DNA of 64,000 nt from positions 372,001-436,000 of the forward strand of contig CAVUMI010000006.1 in NCBI GenBank assembly GCA_963742585.1, read 5' to 3'. This stretch comes from JACDEA01 sp963742585. Its GTDB lineage: Bacteria; Actinomycetota; Acidimicrobiia; Acidimicrobiales; JACDEA01. Position numbers and translations under genes: made by a program. Shown piece by piece: positions 27,448 through 37,142 of the stretch. Below the pieces are notes generated by a model. That model did not search any database and had not been told where the DNA came from. It saw only the letters and a list, made by a program, of their open reading frames with translations. Positions within the stretch are counted from its first letter, which is position 1, and each line of letters opens with the position of its first letter.

Positions 27448-28659
27448 CTATTGAGTGGCCGGGAGGGCACAGGAGAATCCCATTTCGTTCGCGAGGCTCA
27501 GCCCCCGCGAGCTGGGTTGCCGAGGGCCAGCGGCCACGACTCGCCCGTCTGAGCTGTACCGATACCCCAGCTCGCGAATGTCGGCGAGGTCTCCCGGCCT
27601 GACTCGCAGACCGTCTGTGGCATACGGCTCCATCATTTGATCGACGCTGTTGTGGGCGACGCCGACGCGAGGCTCGTACGTGTCAACCCCATGGGTCTCC
27701 TGCCACTCGGCCCAGATCCGGTCGACCATCGTGTGGTGGAGGAAGAACACAGGATCGTTGGGCGAGCTCGACACATTCGCCATCGTCCCGAACAAGCGCG
27801 TTCCGCCCGCCTGGGGGGCGACGAGGCCTCCCGTCCAGAGGTGCACCGCGTTGTGGAGCTCGAAGCGCTTCGCGGGGTTGGGTGCACTTGCGACAAAGCC
27901 GTCTGGTCCACAAACGACCACTGCCGCGAGCGGCGGTCGGAATCCGTCGACGGCGTTGCGGAAGCTCTCTGCGGGGCTGCTCTCGGTGGAGTACGGCGGC
28001 GCGTCGTAGCGGCGTGCACCGAGCGCGAACTGCACGTCCACCGGCTTGGGTAGCGGTGAGTTTGGCCAGCCGGCAAAGTGTCGAGTGATGTACGGCGTCG
28101 CCGACGCTTCCCACTCGAGCCCCGCCGGCTGCACGTTGAGGTGCCAGCGCCCTTTGCGGAAGGGGCCGGTCTTCACTGCGTATCCGTCGTTTGGGTCCCC
28201 GTCGCCGCCCATGAAGTCGTCGGAGAAGACGGCGCGCGTGCTCTCCGGATCCGTCCAGTTCCAGTAGGGAACCGAGATGTTCTTGCCGCTCACTTCGCGG
28301 AGCGCGCGCTCAAACAGGAGCACGTACTGGCGATGCCACGGCAGGAAGATCGGTCCGCCGTGGCCGAGCTGGACGTCGCGCAGCAACGGATCGCCTGGAT
28401 TGCAACGGTTGAGCCGGACGTGCCAGTCGACGAACTGGTCGTAGTAGCTAAGGCCGCGTCCGTAGGGCGAGGGCACCGTCTTGAGCGTGAGCACGGCTTC
28501 GACAAAGTCCCTGCGTTCCTGCGCCGTCAGCGCCTTGACGTCCTTGCGCACATGAACCTCGTGTCCGCCCTCGCCCGATACGGGCGTGGCGAACACCACC
28601 GGCGACAGTAAGAACGCGAGCAGGCACGCCACGACGACTTTGAAACGTCGGATGGTCAT
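27448..28659 (-). CDS. Secreted tyrosinase
   Basis: 403 residues with signal peptide (VVVACLLAFLLSPVVFA). CuA site: His in DWHVRLNRCN and LPWHRQYVLLFERAL. CuB site: HNAVHLWTGG and NDPVFFLHHTMVDRIWAEW. Oxidises phenols to quinones outside the cell. No caddie/helper protein is adjacent. Intact frame. Confidence 0.92.
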   Translation of the reverse strand: MTIRRFKVVVACLLAFLLSPVVFATPVSGEGGHEVHVRKDVKALTAQERRDFVEAVLTLKTVPSPYGRGLSYYDQFVDWHVRLNRCNPGDPLLRDVQLGHGGPIFLPWHRQYVLLFERALREVSGKNISVPYWNWTDPESTRAVFSDDFMGGDGDPNDGYAVKTGPFRKGRWHLNVQPAGLEWEASATPYITRHFAGWPNSPLPKPVDVQFALGARRYDAPPYSTESSPAESFRNAVDGFRPPLAAVVVCGPDGFVASAPNPAKRFELHNAVHLWTGGLVAPQAGGTRLFGTMANVSSSPNDPVFFLHHTMVDRIWAEWQETHGVDTYEPRVGVAHNSVDQMMEPYATDGLRVRPGDLADIRELGYRYSSDGRVVAAGPRQPSSRGLSLANEMGFSCALPATQ

Positions 28660-28792
28660 GCCGCAAGGGTGAGGATCCGGCCTCTCCGAAACATCACGCG
28701 AACGCGTACTCCGGACGAATCAGGGTCCTCCCTGAAATCTGTTCAGAGCACAGCCCGATGCTCGGACCGCCGGGCACGTTCAGGATGTTGCT

Positions 28793-29374
28793 GTGGAACA
28801 AGCATCGAGCTGGATCCGAGCGGCGGTGGCGGAGGGGTCGGGGCGCGAACTCGAAGTCGACCGAGGTCATGTGCTCGTGCAGGAGGGACGCCCGGGTGAC
28901 GAGGCCTTCGTCCTCGTGTCGGGCGGCGCGGAAGTTGTCGTCGATGGTCGCCGGGTCGCGCGGATAGAGCCGGGTGAGCTGTTCGGTGAGATCGCACCCA
29001 TGGACGGGGGGCCCCGCTCGGCGACGGTCATCGCTACCGCCTCGAGCCGTGTCGCCGTGCTGGATCGACGCGCCACGCAGGAACTGCTGCAACGCCCCGG
29101 CGTCGGATTGGGCGTCGCCGCTCGGTTAGCAACCTGGCTCCGCCAAGCCCAGAGCTCACCCCAGCCCGCGGGATGGACAGCTCTGACCGACGCCGAGCAG
29201 CACGTCGCCAGCCTCGTGGCCGATGGGCTCACGAACCGGCAGATCGCAGCCCGCCTGCTCGTCTCCCCCTTCACGGTTGATGCACACCTCAGACACATCT
29301 TCACCAAGCTGGCCATCTCTTCCCGTGTCGAGCTTGCCGCCCACGCCGTGCGCGCCGGTGTCGCGGTGGGCTGA
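28793..29374 (+). CDS. Cyclic-nucleotide-binding domain fused to LuxR helix-turn-helix
   Basis: 193 residues, GTG at 28793. Residues ~10-115 form a CNMP-binding domain with phosphate-binding cassette GELFGEIAPMDGGPRSATVI. Residues ~130-190 form a LuxR/NarL DNA-binding domain (LTDAEQHVASLVADGLTNRQ, then PFTVDAHLRHIFTKL). The usual CRP helix-turn-helix is replaced by the LuxR type. Located three bases before the histidine kinase gene. Confidence 0.85.
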   Translation: MEQASSWIRAAVAEGSGRELEVDRGHVLVQEGRPGDEAFVLVSGGAEVVVDGRRVARIEPGELFGEIAPMDGGPRSATVIATASSRVAVLDRRATQELLQRPGVGLGVAARLATWLRQAQSSPQPAGWTALTDAEQHVASLVADGLTNRQIAARLLVSPFTVDAHLRHIFTKLAISSRVELAAHAVRAGVAVG

Positions 29375-29377
29375 GGC

Positions 29378-30961
29378 ATGGCGTCTCATGATCAGATGGA
29401 CGTCCTGGAACGAGCGATGGTCGACGACGGAACGAGCAGCGGTCTGCTGGACCGGCTCTTCGAGCGGCTTTACCAGCGGACACGGCCCCGCTACTTCGAA
29501 GCGTTGCTCGGGATCAACACAGTTTGGATCTGTGTCGTCGTTGTTCCCGTCAATGCGATTGCCAATTCCCTCTTCTTCCACCTGGACGGTCAACAGAGCC
29601 TTCGCCTCCTGGCCGCGTTCGAAATCGCGATTGTCCTCGCTACCCCAGGCCTGTTCTGGTTGCTGGCTCGCCGCCATGCGCCGGCCATTCGCTGGGTCCG
29701 CGGAGAACCGGGAGCGGACCCCGGCGCAGCATGGTCTTCTGCAGTGATCGCCCTCCCCGGCACGATCCTGCAGGGCGGCGTTTGGTGCTACGTCTGGGTC
29801 GTTCCGGCGGTCATCTCCGTGCGCTCTTCCATCCACTTCTCGGCGGTGACGATCGTCGCGTGGAGCGGCGCGGCCGTGGTGTGGGTGGCCGGCGCCGGGC
29901 TGTTCCAATACCTACTGTTCGAGCGGGCACTCCGACCGCCATTACGCGAAGTGGTCGCTGCCCTTCCGCCGGACTTCGAGCACCCCGCCGGTGGGCTGTC
30001 CTTGCGGACCAAGCTGCTGGCGATCCTGCTGTTGCTCAGCATGTTCAGCGGGACCTTCGTCGGAGCGGTCACGACGAACTCGACCGACTCTCTCTCGCCC
30101 GCGGTGCAGATGGGAGTTTTGCTCGGCGTGCTCGTTGCCTTCACCGGGACGCTGGCGCTGGCGCTCAGCCTGCTCGTGCGAGAGTCGGTGTTGACACGCA
30201 TCGAGTCACTCCGTAGGGCGATGGGCCGCGTCGCTCGCGGCGAGTACGACGCGCACGTCCCACCGCTGGGCGGCGACGAACTCGACGAGCTCGGCCGCAG
30301 CTTCAACCAGATGGTCGGTCGGCTCGGCCGCCACGAGCAGGAGCTACGCGAGTCGCGAGCCCGCATCGTCGCCGCCAGCGACGCCGGTCGCCGCCAAGTG
30401 GAGCGTGACCTGCACGACGGCGCACAGCAGCAGTTGGTCACGCTGCGGCTGCGGCTGGGCATGGCGCGCCAGGCCGTCGAAAGCGAATCGCGCGCTGCGG
30501 CCCTGCTCGACGAAGCCCGCGACGACCTCTCTCGCGCGCTGGAAGAGCTGCGCGACCTGGCCCACGGGATCTATCCCGCACTGCTGACCACCGACGGCTT
30601 GCCCGCCGCGCTTGAGGTCGCCGCAGAACGTTGTCCGCTCTCGGTCAACGTCGAGTGCGACGGCGCCACCCGAAGACTCGCTCCCGACGTCGAGGCCGCG
30701 GTGTACTTCTGTTGCATCGAGGCACTCCAGAACGCGGCCAAGCACGCAGGCCCGAGAGCCAAGGTGCGGATCCGTCTCAAGAGCGATGCTGGCGGCCTTC
30801 GCTTTGAGATACGAGACGACGGCGTCGGCTACGACCCCGCCGCGCTCGGGCTGAGCGTCGGACTGCAGAACATGGCCGACCGCATTGGCGCCCTCGGAGG
30901 CGCGCTGCGCGTCGAGTCGGCACCCGGGGCGGGCACCTCTGTCATTGGGGTCATGCCATGA
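29378..30961 (+). CDS. Membrane histidine kinase (NarX/DesK-type)
   Basis: 527 residues. About six membrane segments in the first 280 residues, then HAMP (LRRAMGRVARGEYDAHVPPL), HisKA_3 with His346 in RRQVERDLHDGAQQQLV, and HATPase with N-box EALQNAAKHAG and RDDGVGYDP. No periplasmic ligand domain is obvious, so it may sense the membrane itself. Overlaps the next gene by four bases. Confidence 0.93.
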   Translation: MASHDQMDVLERAMVDDGTSSGLLDRLFERLYQRTRPRYFEALLGINTVWICVVVVPVNAIANSLFFHLDGQQSLRLLAAFEIAIVLATPGLFWLLARRHAPAIRWVRGEPGADPGAAWSSAVIALPGTILQGGVWCYVWVVPAVISVRSSIHFSAVTIVAWSGAAVVWVAGAGLFQYLLFERALRPPLREVVAALPPDFEHPAGGLSLRTKLLAILLLLSMFSGTFVGAVTTNSTDSLSPAVQMGVLLGVLVAFTGTLALALSLLVRESVLTRIESLRRAMGRVARGEYDAHVPPLGGDELDELGRSFNQMVGRLGRHEQELRESRARIVAASDAGRRQVERDLHDGAQQQLVTLRLRLGMARQAVESESRAAALLDEARDDLSRALEELRDLAHGIYPALLTTDGLPAALEVAAERCPLSVNVECDGATRRLAPDVEAAVYFCCIEALQNAAKHAGPRAKVRIRLKSDAGGLRFEIRDDGVGYDPAALGLSVGLQNMADRIGALGGALRVESAPGAGTSVIGVMP

Positions 30962-31311
30962 CTAAGACCGTTCTGATCGTCGATGACCATCCCGGCTTTC
31001 GATCGATCGCCACGCTCCTCGTGCGGAGCGCCGGTTACGACGTGATTGGCGAGGCGGCCGATGGTGCCGAAGCCCTCGCAGCCGCCGCTCGGCTTCGTCC
31101 CGATGTCGTGCTCCTCGACGTCGAGCTGCCGGACATGACCGGGTTCGCCGTCGCCGAACAGCTGGCGGCCGGGACCGACCCGCCGGGGGTGGTACTCATT
31201 TCCGGGCGGCGGGGCAGTGATTTCGGCGCCCGGTTGGCGTCGGTTTCCGCGCTGGGCTTCCTCGCCAAGGACGACCTGTCCGAGGAGCGGCTGGTGGAAC
31301 TCCTCCGGTGA
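30958..31311 (+). CDS. Single-domain response regulator receiver
   Basis: 117 residues, receiver only: acidic pair VDDHPGFR, phospho-Asp in DVVLLDVELPDMTG, and Lys in FLAKDDLSEE. No output domain. Start and stop overlap both neighbours (ATGA and GTGA), so kinase, receiver and cyclase-receiver are translated together. May pass phosphate on, or act as a sink. Confidence 0.9.
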   Translation: MTKTVLIVDDHPGFRSIATLLVRSAGYDVIGEAADGAEALAAAARLRPDVVLLDVELPDMTGFAVAEQLAAGTDPPGVVLISGRRGSDFGARLASVSALGFLAKDDLSEERLVELLR

Positions 31312-32291
31312 CCGTTGCCCAGCCCAGTGACGGCGTGCGCACCCTGACGGTGCTCTTCACCGATCTGGTCGGTTCGACCGAGCTGCTGTCCAGGGTTGGC
31401 GAGGAGATGGCCGATCGACTGCGGCGCCGCCACTTCAGCCTCCTGCGCTGCGCGGTCGATGCCCAGCAGGGGCGCGAGGTGAAGAGCCTTGGCGACGGCC
31501 TGATGGCCGTCTTCGAGGCCGCGGGTGACGCGGTTGCGTGTGCGAAGGCCATGCACCGGGCGATCCACGACGAGAGCCAGCGGGCAGGCAACGGAGCACA
31601 GCCGATTCGAGTCGGCATCAGCAGCGGCGACATCGTCATGGAGGACGGCGACTGCTTCGGCGCCGCGGTCGTCGAGTCCAGCCGGCTGTGCTCCGTCGCC
31701 GCCCCGGGAGAGATCCTCGCCTCCGGCATCGTGCGCTCGCTCACGCGAGGTCGCGGCGGGCACACGTTCCAGGCCGTCGGACCGATCGAGCTCAAAGGCC
31801 TGCCAGAGCCGCTCGAGACCTGGGCGGTGGCATGGGATCCGGGGATACGACCGCCGCTGCGAGCCGTGCTCGCCGACGACGCCGTGCTCCTGCGGGAGGG
31901 GATCGCCCGGCTGCTGGAGGACAACGGCGTCCAGGTCGTGGGACAGGCCGGCGACGCCGGCGAGCTACTCCGGTGCGTTGAGTCGTTGCGTCCCGATGTG
32001 GCCATAACCGACATCCGCATGCCGCCTACCGGAACACTCGAGGGGCTGGCGGCCGCTGTGCGGATCCGTCGCGAATACCCAACGGTTGCGGTACTCGTCC
32101 TCTCCCAGCATCTCGAGACCGGATGTGCTCAGCGCTTGCTCGGCACCGGATCGGGCAGCGTCGGTTACCTGCTGAAAGAGCGCGCGGGCGACGTTGACGA
32201 GTTCGTCGACGTGGTGCGACGGGTGGCGTATGGCGAGGTGATGATGGATTCGGCGCTCAACCTGCCCGGAGGTAGCGCAGCACGGCCATGA
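31308..32291 (+). CDS. Class III nucleotide cyclase fused to C-terminal receiver
   Basis: 327 residues. Residues ~10-175: cyclase catalytic domain with TVLFTDLVGSTELL, EVKSLGDGLMAVFEAAGDAV and VRVGI-like IRVGISSGDIV. Residues ~185-320: receiver with LADDAVLLREGIA, phospho-Asp in VAITDIRMPPTG and Lys in GYLLKERAGD. The receiver resembles NarL-type regulators but no helix-turn-helix follows; the gene instead ends 35 bases inside the convergent NarL gene. Phospho-control of cyclase activity is inferred. Confidence 0.85.
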   Translation: MTVAQPSDGVRTLTVLFTDLVGSTELLSRVGEEMADRLRRRHFSLLRCAVDAQQGREVKSLGDGLMAVFEAAGDAVACAKAMHRAIHDESQRAGNGAQPIRVGISSGDIVMEDGDCFGAAVVESSRLCSVAAPGEILASGIVRSLTRGRGGHTFQAVGPIELKGLPEPLETWAVAWDPGIRPPLRAVLADDAVLLREGIARLLEDNGVQVVGQAGDAGELLRCVESLRPDVAITDIRMPPTGTLEGLAAAVRIRREYPTVAVLVLSQHLETGCAQRLLGTGSGSVGYLLKERAGDVDEFVDVVRRVAYGEVMMDSALNLPGGSAARP

Positions 32292-32904
32292 CGCGTCGGT
32301 CGTCGTCGACCGTCGGACCGAGGCCGAGCTTGATGAACACATTCCGGATGTGGGTCTCGACAGTCTTCGGGCTGAGATAAAGCTGCTCACAAATCGACCG
32401 GTTCGACCGTCCCTCGGCCATGAGGCGCAGCACGTCACGCTCTCGGTTTGTTAATGCTGCGAGTGTGGAGCTGGCCTCGTCCCGCGCCAGCAGCCGGCGA
32501 ACGATGGCGGGATCGACGAACGAGCCTCCTGCTGCGACGGTTCGTACCGCATCGAGCAGCGTGTCCACGTCGCCTACGTGGTCCTTGAGCAGGTAGCCAC
32601 GACCCTTTGTCCCTTGCTCGAGCAGGCGAAGGACGAAGGTCGACTCGACGTACTGGGAGAGCACGAGGGCGCCCACGTTCGGATGACGGGTCGCCAGTTG
32701 CTCGGCCGCCCGTATCCCCTCGTCGGTATGGGTCGGCGGCATCCGAACGTCGATCACGGCCACGTCGGGCTCGACCTCATCGATCGTCCGCAGCAGGTCG
32801 TCAGCCGTGCCGACCTGGCCGACGACGTCGAACCCGTTCGCAGACAGCAGACTCGCGATCCCCTCCCGCAGCAGCACAGCGTCATCGGCGATTACGACCC
32901 GCAT
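32257..32904 (-). CDS. NarL/FixJ-type response regulator
   Basis: ATG at 32904 (an upstream start at 32943 is possible). Receiver: IADDAVLLREGIASLL, phospho-Asp in VAVIDVRMPPTHTDEG, Lys in YLLKDHVGD. LuxR domain: LTNRERDVLRLMAEGRSNRS and KTVETHIRNVFIKLGL. 215 residues. Its receiver is close in sequence to that of the convergent cyclase-receiver fusion, which suggests duplication. Confidence 0.92.
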   Translation of the reverse strand: MRVVIADDAVLLREGIASLLSANGFDVVGQVGTADDLLRTIDEVEPDVAVIDVRMPPTHTDEGIRAAEQLATRHPNVGALVLSQYVESTFVLRLLEQGTKGRGYLLKDHVGDVDTLLDAVRTVAAGGSFVDPAIVRRLLARDEASSTLAALTNRERDVLRLMAEGRSNRSICEQLYLSPKTVETHIRNVFIKLGLGPTVDDDRRVMAVLRYLRAG

Positions 32905-33029
32905 CGAGCCGCCGAGCCTGCCCGTGTCCCGCGCGGACGTCAACCGCTAAGGATTGACATGCATGTGACATAGGACCCCTCGCCTTCGCCCGGTGCGTAG
33001 CGCACAGTGGCGTCACGCAAGGGGGCCAA

Positions 33030-33317
33030 TTGGAACGAGCGGGATTCAGGCACGTGTGGACTCTCATTGCGGCGGTGACTGTCGCCGCCGCAATGATGGC
33101 GGTCACGCCGCCTGCACACGCCAAGCCGCTGCTCGCGTCGCAGACGACGGTGTCGGGTTCATCCTTCTTCGCGCTGAGCCGCGCTCATCGCTCTGCCCGA
33201 TCTCGAACTCGACATCGACGAGCCGCAGTGGCGATCGCTGGAGACCTTGCACGCGCTGGAATCCCTGCCCGTCGCGTTCAAGCCGGTACGCAAAGGGGTT
33301 CAGGTCGGCTGACCTGA
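33030..33317 (+). pseudogene. Small secreted protein family, copy 2, truncated
   Basis: TTG at 33030, signal peptide AAVTVAAAMMAVTPPAHA, then PLLASQTTVSGSSFF as in the copy at 36720. Homology stops abruptly near 33175 and an unrelated Arg-rich frame follows. The last conserved bases (around TTCATCCTTCTTCG) are also present in the 36.7-kb copy. Probably a deletion product, unlikely to fold. Confidence 0.7.
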
Positions 33318-33352
33318 GGCTTCTCGACGAGCTCCGCGACTTCCTGCGCTAA
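33177..33352 (+). pseudogene. C-terminal remnant of an unidentified gene
   Basis: Two frames read LIALPDLELDIDEPQWRSLE, LHALESLPVAFKPVRKG, then (after a change at GGGG near 33297) FRSADLRLLDELRDFLR and stop TAA at 33350-33352. It looks like the end of a protein-coding gene with no start, joined to the truncated copy 2. Family not recognised. Confidence 0.45.
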
Positions 33353-33409
33353 TGGGTCAGTGGACTTGGTGCGCGTGTGCGTTCGTAGTCGCAGTAGGTG
33401 GTGGTGGGG

Positions 33410-35547
33410 TCAGGTGGTGACGAGGGCGTAAATGCGCCACGAGCTGGCGAAGCCCTTGAGAGCGTGCTCGCCGCGATCCTCGAAGCGCGTTTCTCCACCC
33501 AACAGGATGTCTCTCACCGTCGACGAGACGAAGACCTCGCCGTCGCCCGCAGCTTCTTCAACTCGGGCGGCGAGGTTCACCGCCGTACCGGCGATATCGC
33601 CCGAGTCGCGGAGCTCGATTTCGCCTGTATGCACGCCGCAACGAATCCGTAGCCCGATGCCGATCAGTGTGCCGCGCAGCGCGACGCAGAAGTCCACGGC
33701 TTGGGAGGGCGAGTCGAAACGCGCCAGGAGCCCGTCACCCGTGCTCTTCACGATCGTGCCCAGATGTCGGTCCGCGGTCTCCCACGCGATGCGGTCGTGA
33801 CTGTCGAGCAGGTCGCACCACCCCTCGTCGCCCGCCGACACGCCCCGCGCCGTTGCTCCGACGATGTCGGTGAAGACGACGGTGGCGAAGCGACGTTCGA
33901 CCCGGCGCTGGGGCCGCGAGCCGGTGAGGAACTCCAGGAACACGTCTTGTTCTCGCGCCCACTGCTCGCTCGAGACCAGAAAGTGGTCCGCCGTGTCCAG
34001 TTCGACGAGCCTGGCACCAGGGATTGCCACCGCGATGGCGTGACCCACCGACACCGGGCAGACCGCATCTCGGACGCCGTGGCCCACCAGCGTCGGCGCG
34101 GTGATTTCGCCCAGGCGCTCGGTTCCGTCGAGCGCGGCGACGCTCAGGATCTGCCTCTCGATATCGGCAGCGGTCGCCGACAGCCGCTGGAACCGGCCGA
34201 TCCAACGGACGAACGACTCGTTGCCCGACTGGGTCGGCGCGAACCAGTCCACGAAGAACTGCGGATCGCGGCCCCACGTCTCGACCAGCTTGCCGAAGCC
34301 GGCCAGTTTCGCTTCCAGGGGCCCGAAGGAGCCATCCGGACTGGTATGCGCGGTGATGAATATCGACGCGCCGGCAAACGAGTTCGCCAGCACCAGCCGC
34401 TCGACGCGCTCCGGGTACAGCACCGTGAACAACTGGGCCATCAAGCCGCCCTCCGACAAGCCGAACAACGCGGGTCGCTCAAGTCCCGCTGCGTCCATGA
34501 CCGCGAGGATGTCTCTGGCGCGCTGCTCGAGGGTCGGCATCTCAGCGAAGCGATCAGAGAGGCCGATCCCCCGCTTGTCGAACGCCACGACCCGAATGTG
34601 TCGGCCCATGCGTTCGAGATACCGTCGGTAGATCTCGTGCTCCCAGTGCAGCTCGAGATTCGATAGCAACGGCGGGACGACCAGCACATCCGGGCCTGAT
34701 CCCCACTCGCACCACGCGATGGCGGAGCCGTCGCTATCGGTGAAGCGCGTCTCCGGCGCCTGCACGGATGGCAGAAATGTCACCGCCGGGGTCGGCCGCA
34801 CCGCCGGGCCCCGCGTCGGGGCGTCGATCGACGGGTCGTGGGCCACGATCGCGGCCTCCAGACGCCGCAGCTCGGTGCCGGGCTCGACGCCCAACTCTTC
34901 GGCGAGGGTCGTTCGCGCCCGCTGATACGCGCGCAGCGCCTCGCCCTGGCGCCCAGCTCGGTAGAGCGCGGTCATCAGTTGGCCCCACCGGCGCTCCCGC
35001 AGGGGGGCGGCGGCCACCGCCGCCTCCAACTCCGCGACGGCCTCGGCCGCCCGACCGGCGGCCAGGAGCGCATCGGCGCGGTCCTCCTCGAACGCGGCGT
35101 GCGCCTCCTCCCACCGCGTGGTTTCCGCGGCGCCCCTGGGCGTGTCGGGGAGTTGCGGCGGTCCCCGCCACAAGGCCAGCGCCGCGTCGTAATGGGAGAG
35201 CGCGCCGGTGGCATCGCCGCTCGACGCGGCGGCACGCCCGGCGAGACCCTCGGCTAGGTAGCGGGTGACGTCGGTGTCGACACCGGCGAGGATCCAGCCG
35301 CCACCCTTGGTCGTCACGACACTGTCTCCCAGCGGCGCCGCAGGGCCGACACGTGGGTCTGAAGCGCCTTGGGCGCAGTGCGGGGAGGCGACTCGCCCCA
35401 CAGCAGTTCGACCAGCACGTCCGCGCGCACAACCTCGCCGACGTGCAGACCGAGGAGGGTGAGCACCGCTCGAGGCTTCGTCCCTGGCACGGCCAGCGGA
35501 CGCCCGGCGTCGGTCGCTTCGACCGAACCCAACACCCCCACGTTCAC
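33410..35547 (-). CDS. SARP (winged helix + BTAD) - alpha/beta hydrolase - class III cyclase fusion (frameshifted)
   Basis: GTG at 35547. Residues ~1-80: OmpR-like DNA-binding domain (PRAVLTLLGLHVGEVVRADV, LLWGESPPRTAPKALQTHVS). A frame change near 35330, then BTAD (about 95-240; ALYRAGRQGEALRAYQRART). Alpha/beta hydrolase (about 260-530; FDKRGIGLSDRF, nucleophile GLSEGGLMAQLF, His in DTADHFLVS). Cyclase (about 545-710; VVFTDIVGATARG, KSTGDGLLARFDS, GTAVNLAARVEEAAGDGEVF). About 712 residues. Three functions in one chain: a DNA-binding regulator tied to a hydrolase-like sensor and a cyclase. Confidence 0.85.
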
Positions 35548-35567
35548 ACGCCGAGCGTAGACCCGCC

Positions 35568-35624
35568 TTGACCGGCCTTGACCGGTCCTGCACGGAACCT
35601 TGACCCGCCGCGCGCATCCTGACC
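35568..35624. promoter_or_regulatory. Direct TTGACC repeats in the SARP/lipase divergent region
   Basis: TTGACC occurs at 35568-35573, 35578-35583 and 35600-35605, with degenerate copies near 35588 and 35619. Spacings are 10 and 22 bases, so sites face the same side of the helix. Direct repeats at about one helical turn are typical SARP binding sites. Similar repeats stand before the gene at 37227. Confidence 0.6.
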
Positions 35625-35650
35625 CCACCACACAAAAGGGGGATTCAGAC

Positions 35651-37131
35651 ATGAGGGGACGCCTACGCACGCGGCTGATTGCGAGCTTGGCTACAGCTGC
35701 TGCGCTCACGGTTCTTCCGAGCACGGCGGCAAGCGCGCTGAGCAACGATGGCGCCTCGGTTCGCTCCACGCGCTGTCGCGAAGCGAGCTTCAACGTGAAG
35801 GGCGCCGGCTTGACCGATGGCCGCTACACCGTCGCGGGCTCACTCTGCGGCAAGGACCCGGCGAACAAGCGTCTCTTGCTCATCACGGCGCACGGCGCCA
35901 CGTACAACCGCCTGTACTGGGACTGGCCGCAGAACCCGCAGGTGTACTCCTTCGTCGCGCAACAGCCCAGGAGTGTCACTGTGCTCAACCTTGATCTGCT
36001 TGGTGCCGGCCGCAGCAGCCATCCCGCGTCGGTCAACCTCACGCTGCCGGCGCAGGCTTCCGCGATCCACCAGATCGTGCGAACGATGCGCGCTCGAGGG
36101 TTCGAGAAGATCGTGCTGATCGGCCACTCCTCCGGATCGGGCGTCGTCACGCAGGAAGCCGCGACGTATCACGACGTGGACGGTCTCATCGTGACGGGCT
36201 TTCTGCATCGCCCCGGCACTTCGCCGCCGCCGGGGATTCTGGCCGTCCCGTTGTCGATGTACCCGGCAATGCTGGATCCCGTCTTCGCCACCAAGGGGCT
36301 CGACGCCGGCTACCTCACGACGCGACCGGCGCGCGCGGCAACTCGGGCTTCTACAACACAGCCGTCGCCGATCCCAGCGTGATTGCGTACGACGACGCCC
36401 ACAAGGACCTCGTCAGCGCCGCGCACGCGATGGGGTTCGTTGCCATCGTCACCAATCCAAGCGTTTCGCGCGCGGTCAACGTCCCGGTCCTCTCAATTGT
36501 CGGCAGCTTCGATGGCGGCTTCTGCAATGCGCCGGACTGCCCGCAAGCAGGCGCCGAAGGGGCAGCTTGGACGCCAGCCGCACAGCTGGAGATGCGCGTC
36601 ATTCGCACCGCCGGCCACGACATTCACCTCCACGGCGCGCCGTACGCGGGCGCCGAGTTCCGCTACATACGCGAATGGCTGGGCCGCCGGTTCGAGCCGT
36701 CCACAACGACGGTCGCGTCGCCGCCCGCACAGACCAAGGCTCTATTCGCATCGCAGACGACGGTGTCCGGTTCATCCTTCTTCGGCTTTCAGCCAGGACG
36801 AGCCGACATGCAGGTGCTCGTGGACGCCGAAGTCTCCACACCCGTATTGAGTCCGCTGGGCGCGGTGACGCATCCGACGATCACGTTCGAGGTGGGCCTG
36901 CCAGACAAGACGCTCACAGTGATCGCGCCGCTGGTGGGTCCTTGTCCAGCGCACTGCTTCGCGAGCGCCACCTTCTACACCGACGTTGACTGCAGTGCGA
37001 CGGACCCAGGGATATGGGTCAGGGCGACATTCAGTGGCGAGGCACTGGGCCCGCCGCTCAACGTCGCGGTCACCGCACCGAGTACGTCCGAGGTGTACCG
37101 GATGAGCCGCTGCCCGACGTATCGCGCCTGA
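35651..37131 (+). CDS. Secreted lipase-like alpha/beta hydrolase with C-terminal copy 3 of the small secreted domain (frameshifted)
   Basis: ATG at 35651, signal peptide LIASLATAAALTVLPSTAAS. Hydrolase domain ~40-360: LLITAHGATYNRLYWDW, nucleophile elbow IGHSSGSGVV, acid region VLSIVGSFDGGFCNAPDC, His in RTAGHDIHLH. One frame change near 36335. A Thr/Ala/Pro linker (PSTTTVASPPAQTK), then the conserved domain ~365-490: ALFASQTTVSGSSFFGF, DPGIWVRATFSGEALGPPLN, SRCPTYRA. About 493 residues. The fused domain may help binding or localisation. Confidence 0.8.
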
Positions 37132-37142
37132 GCAAGTAACCC

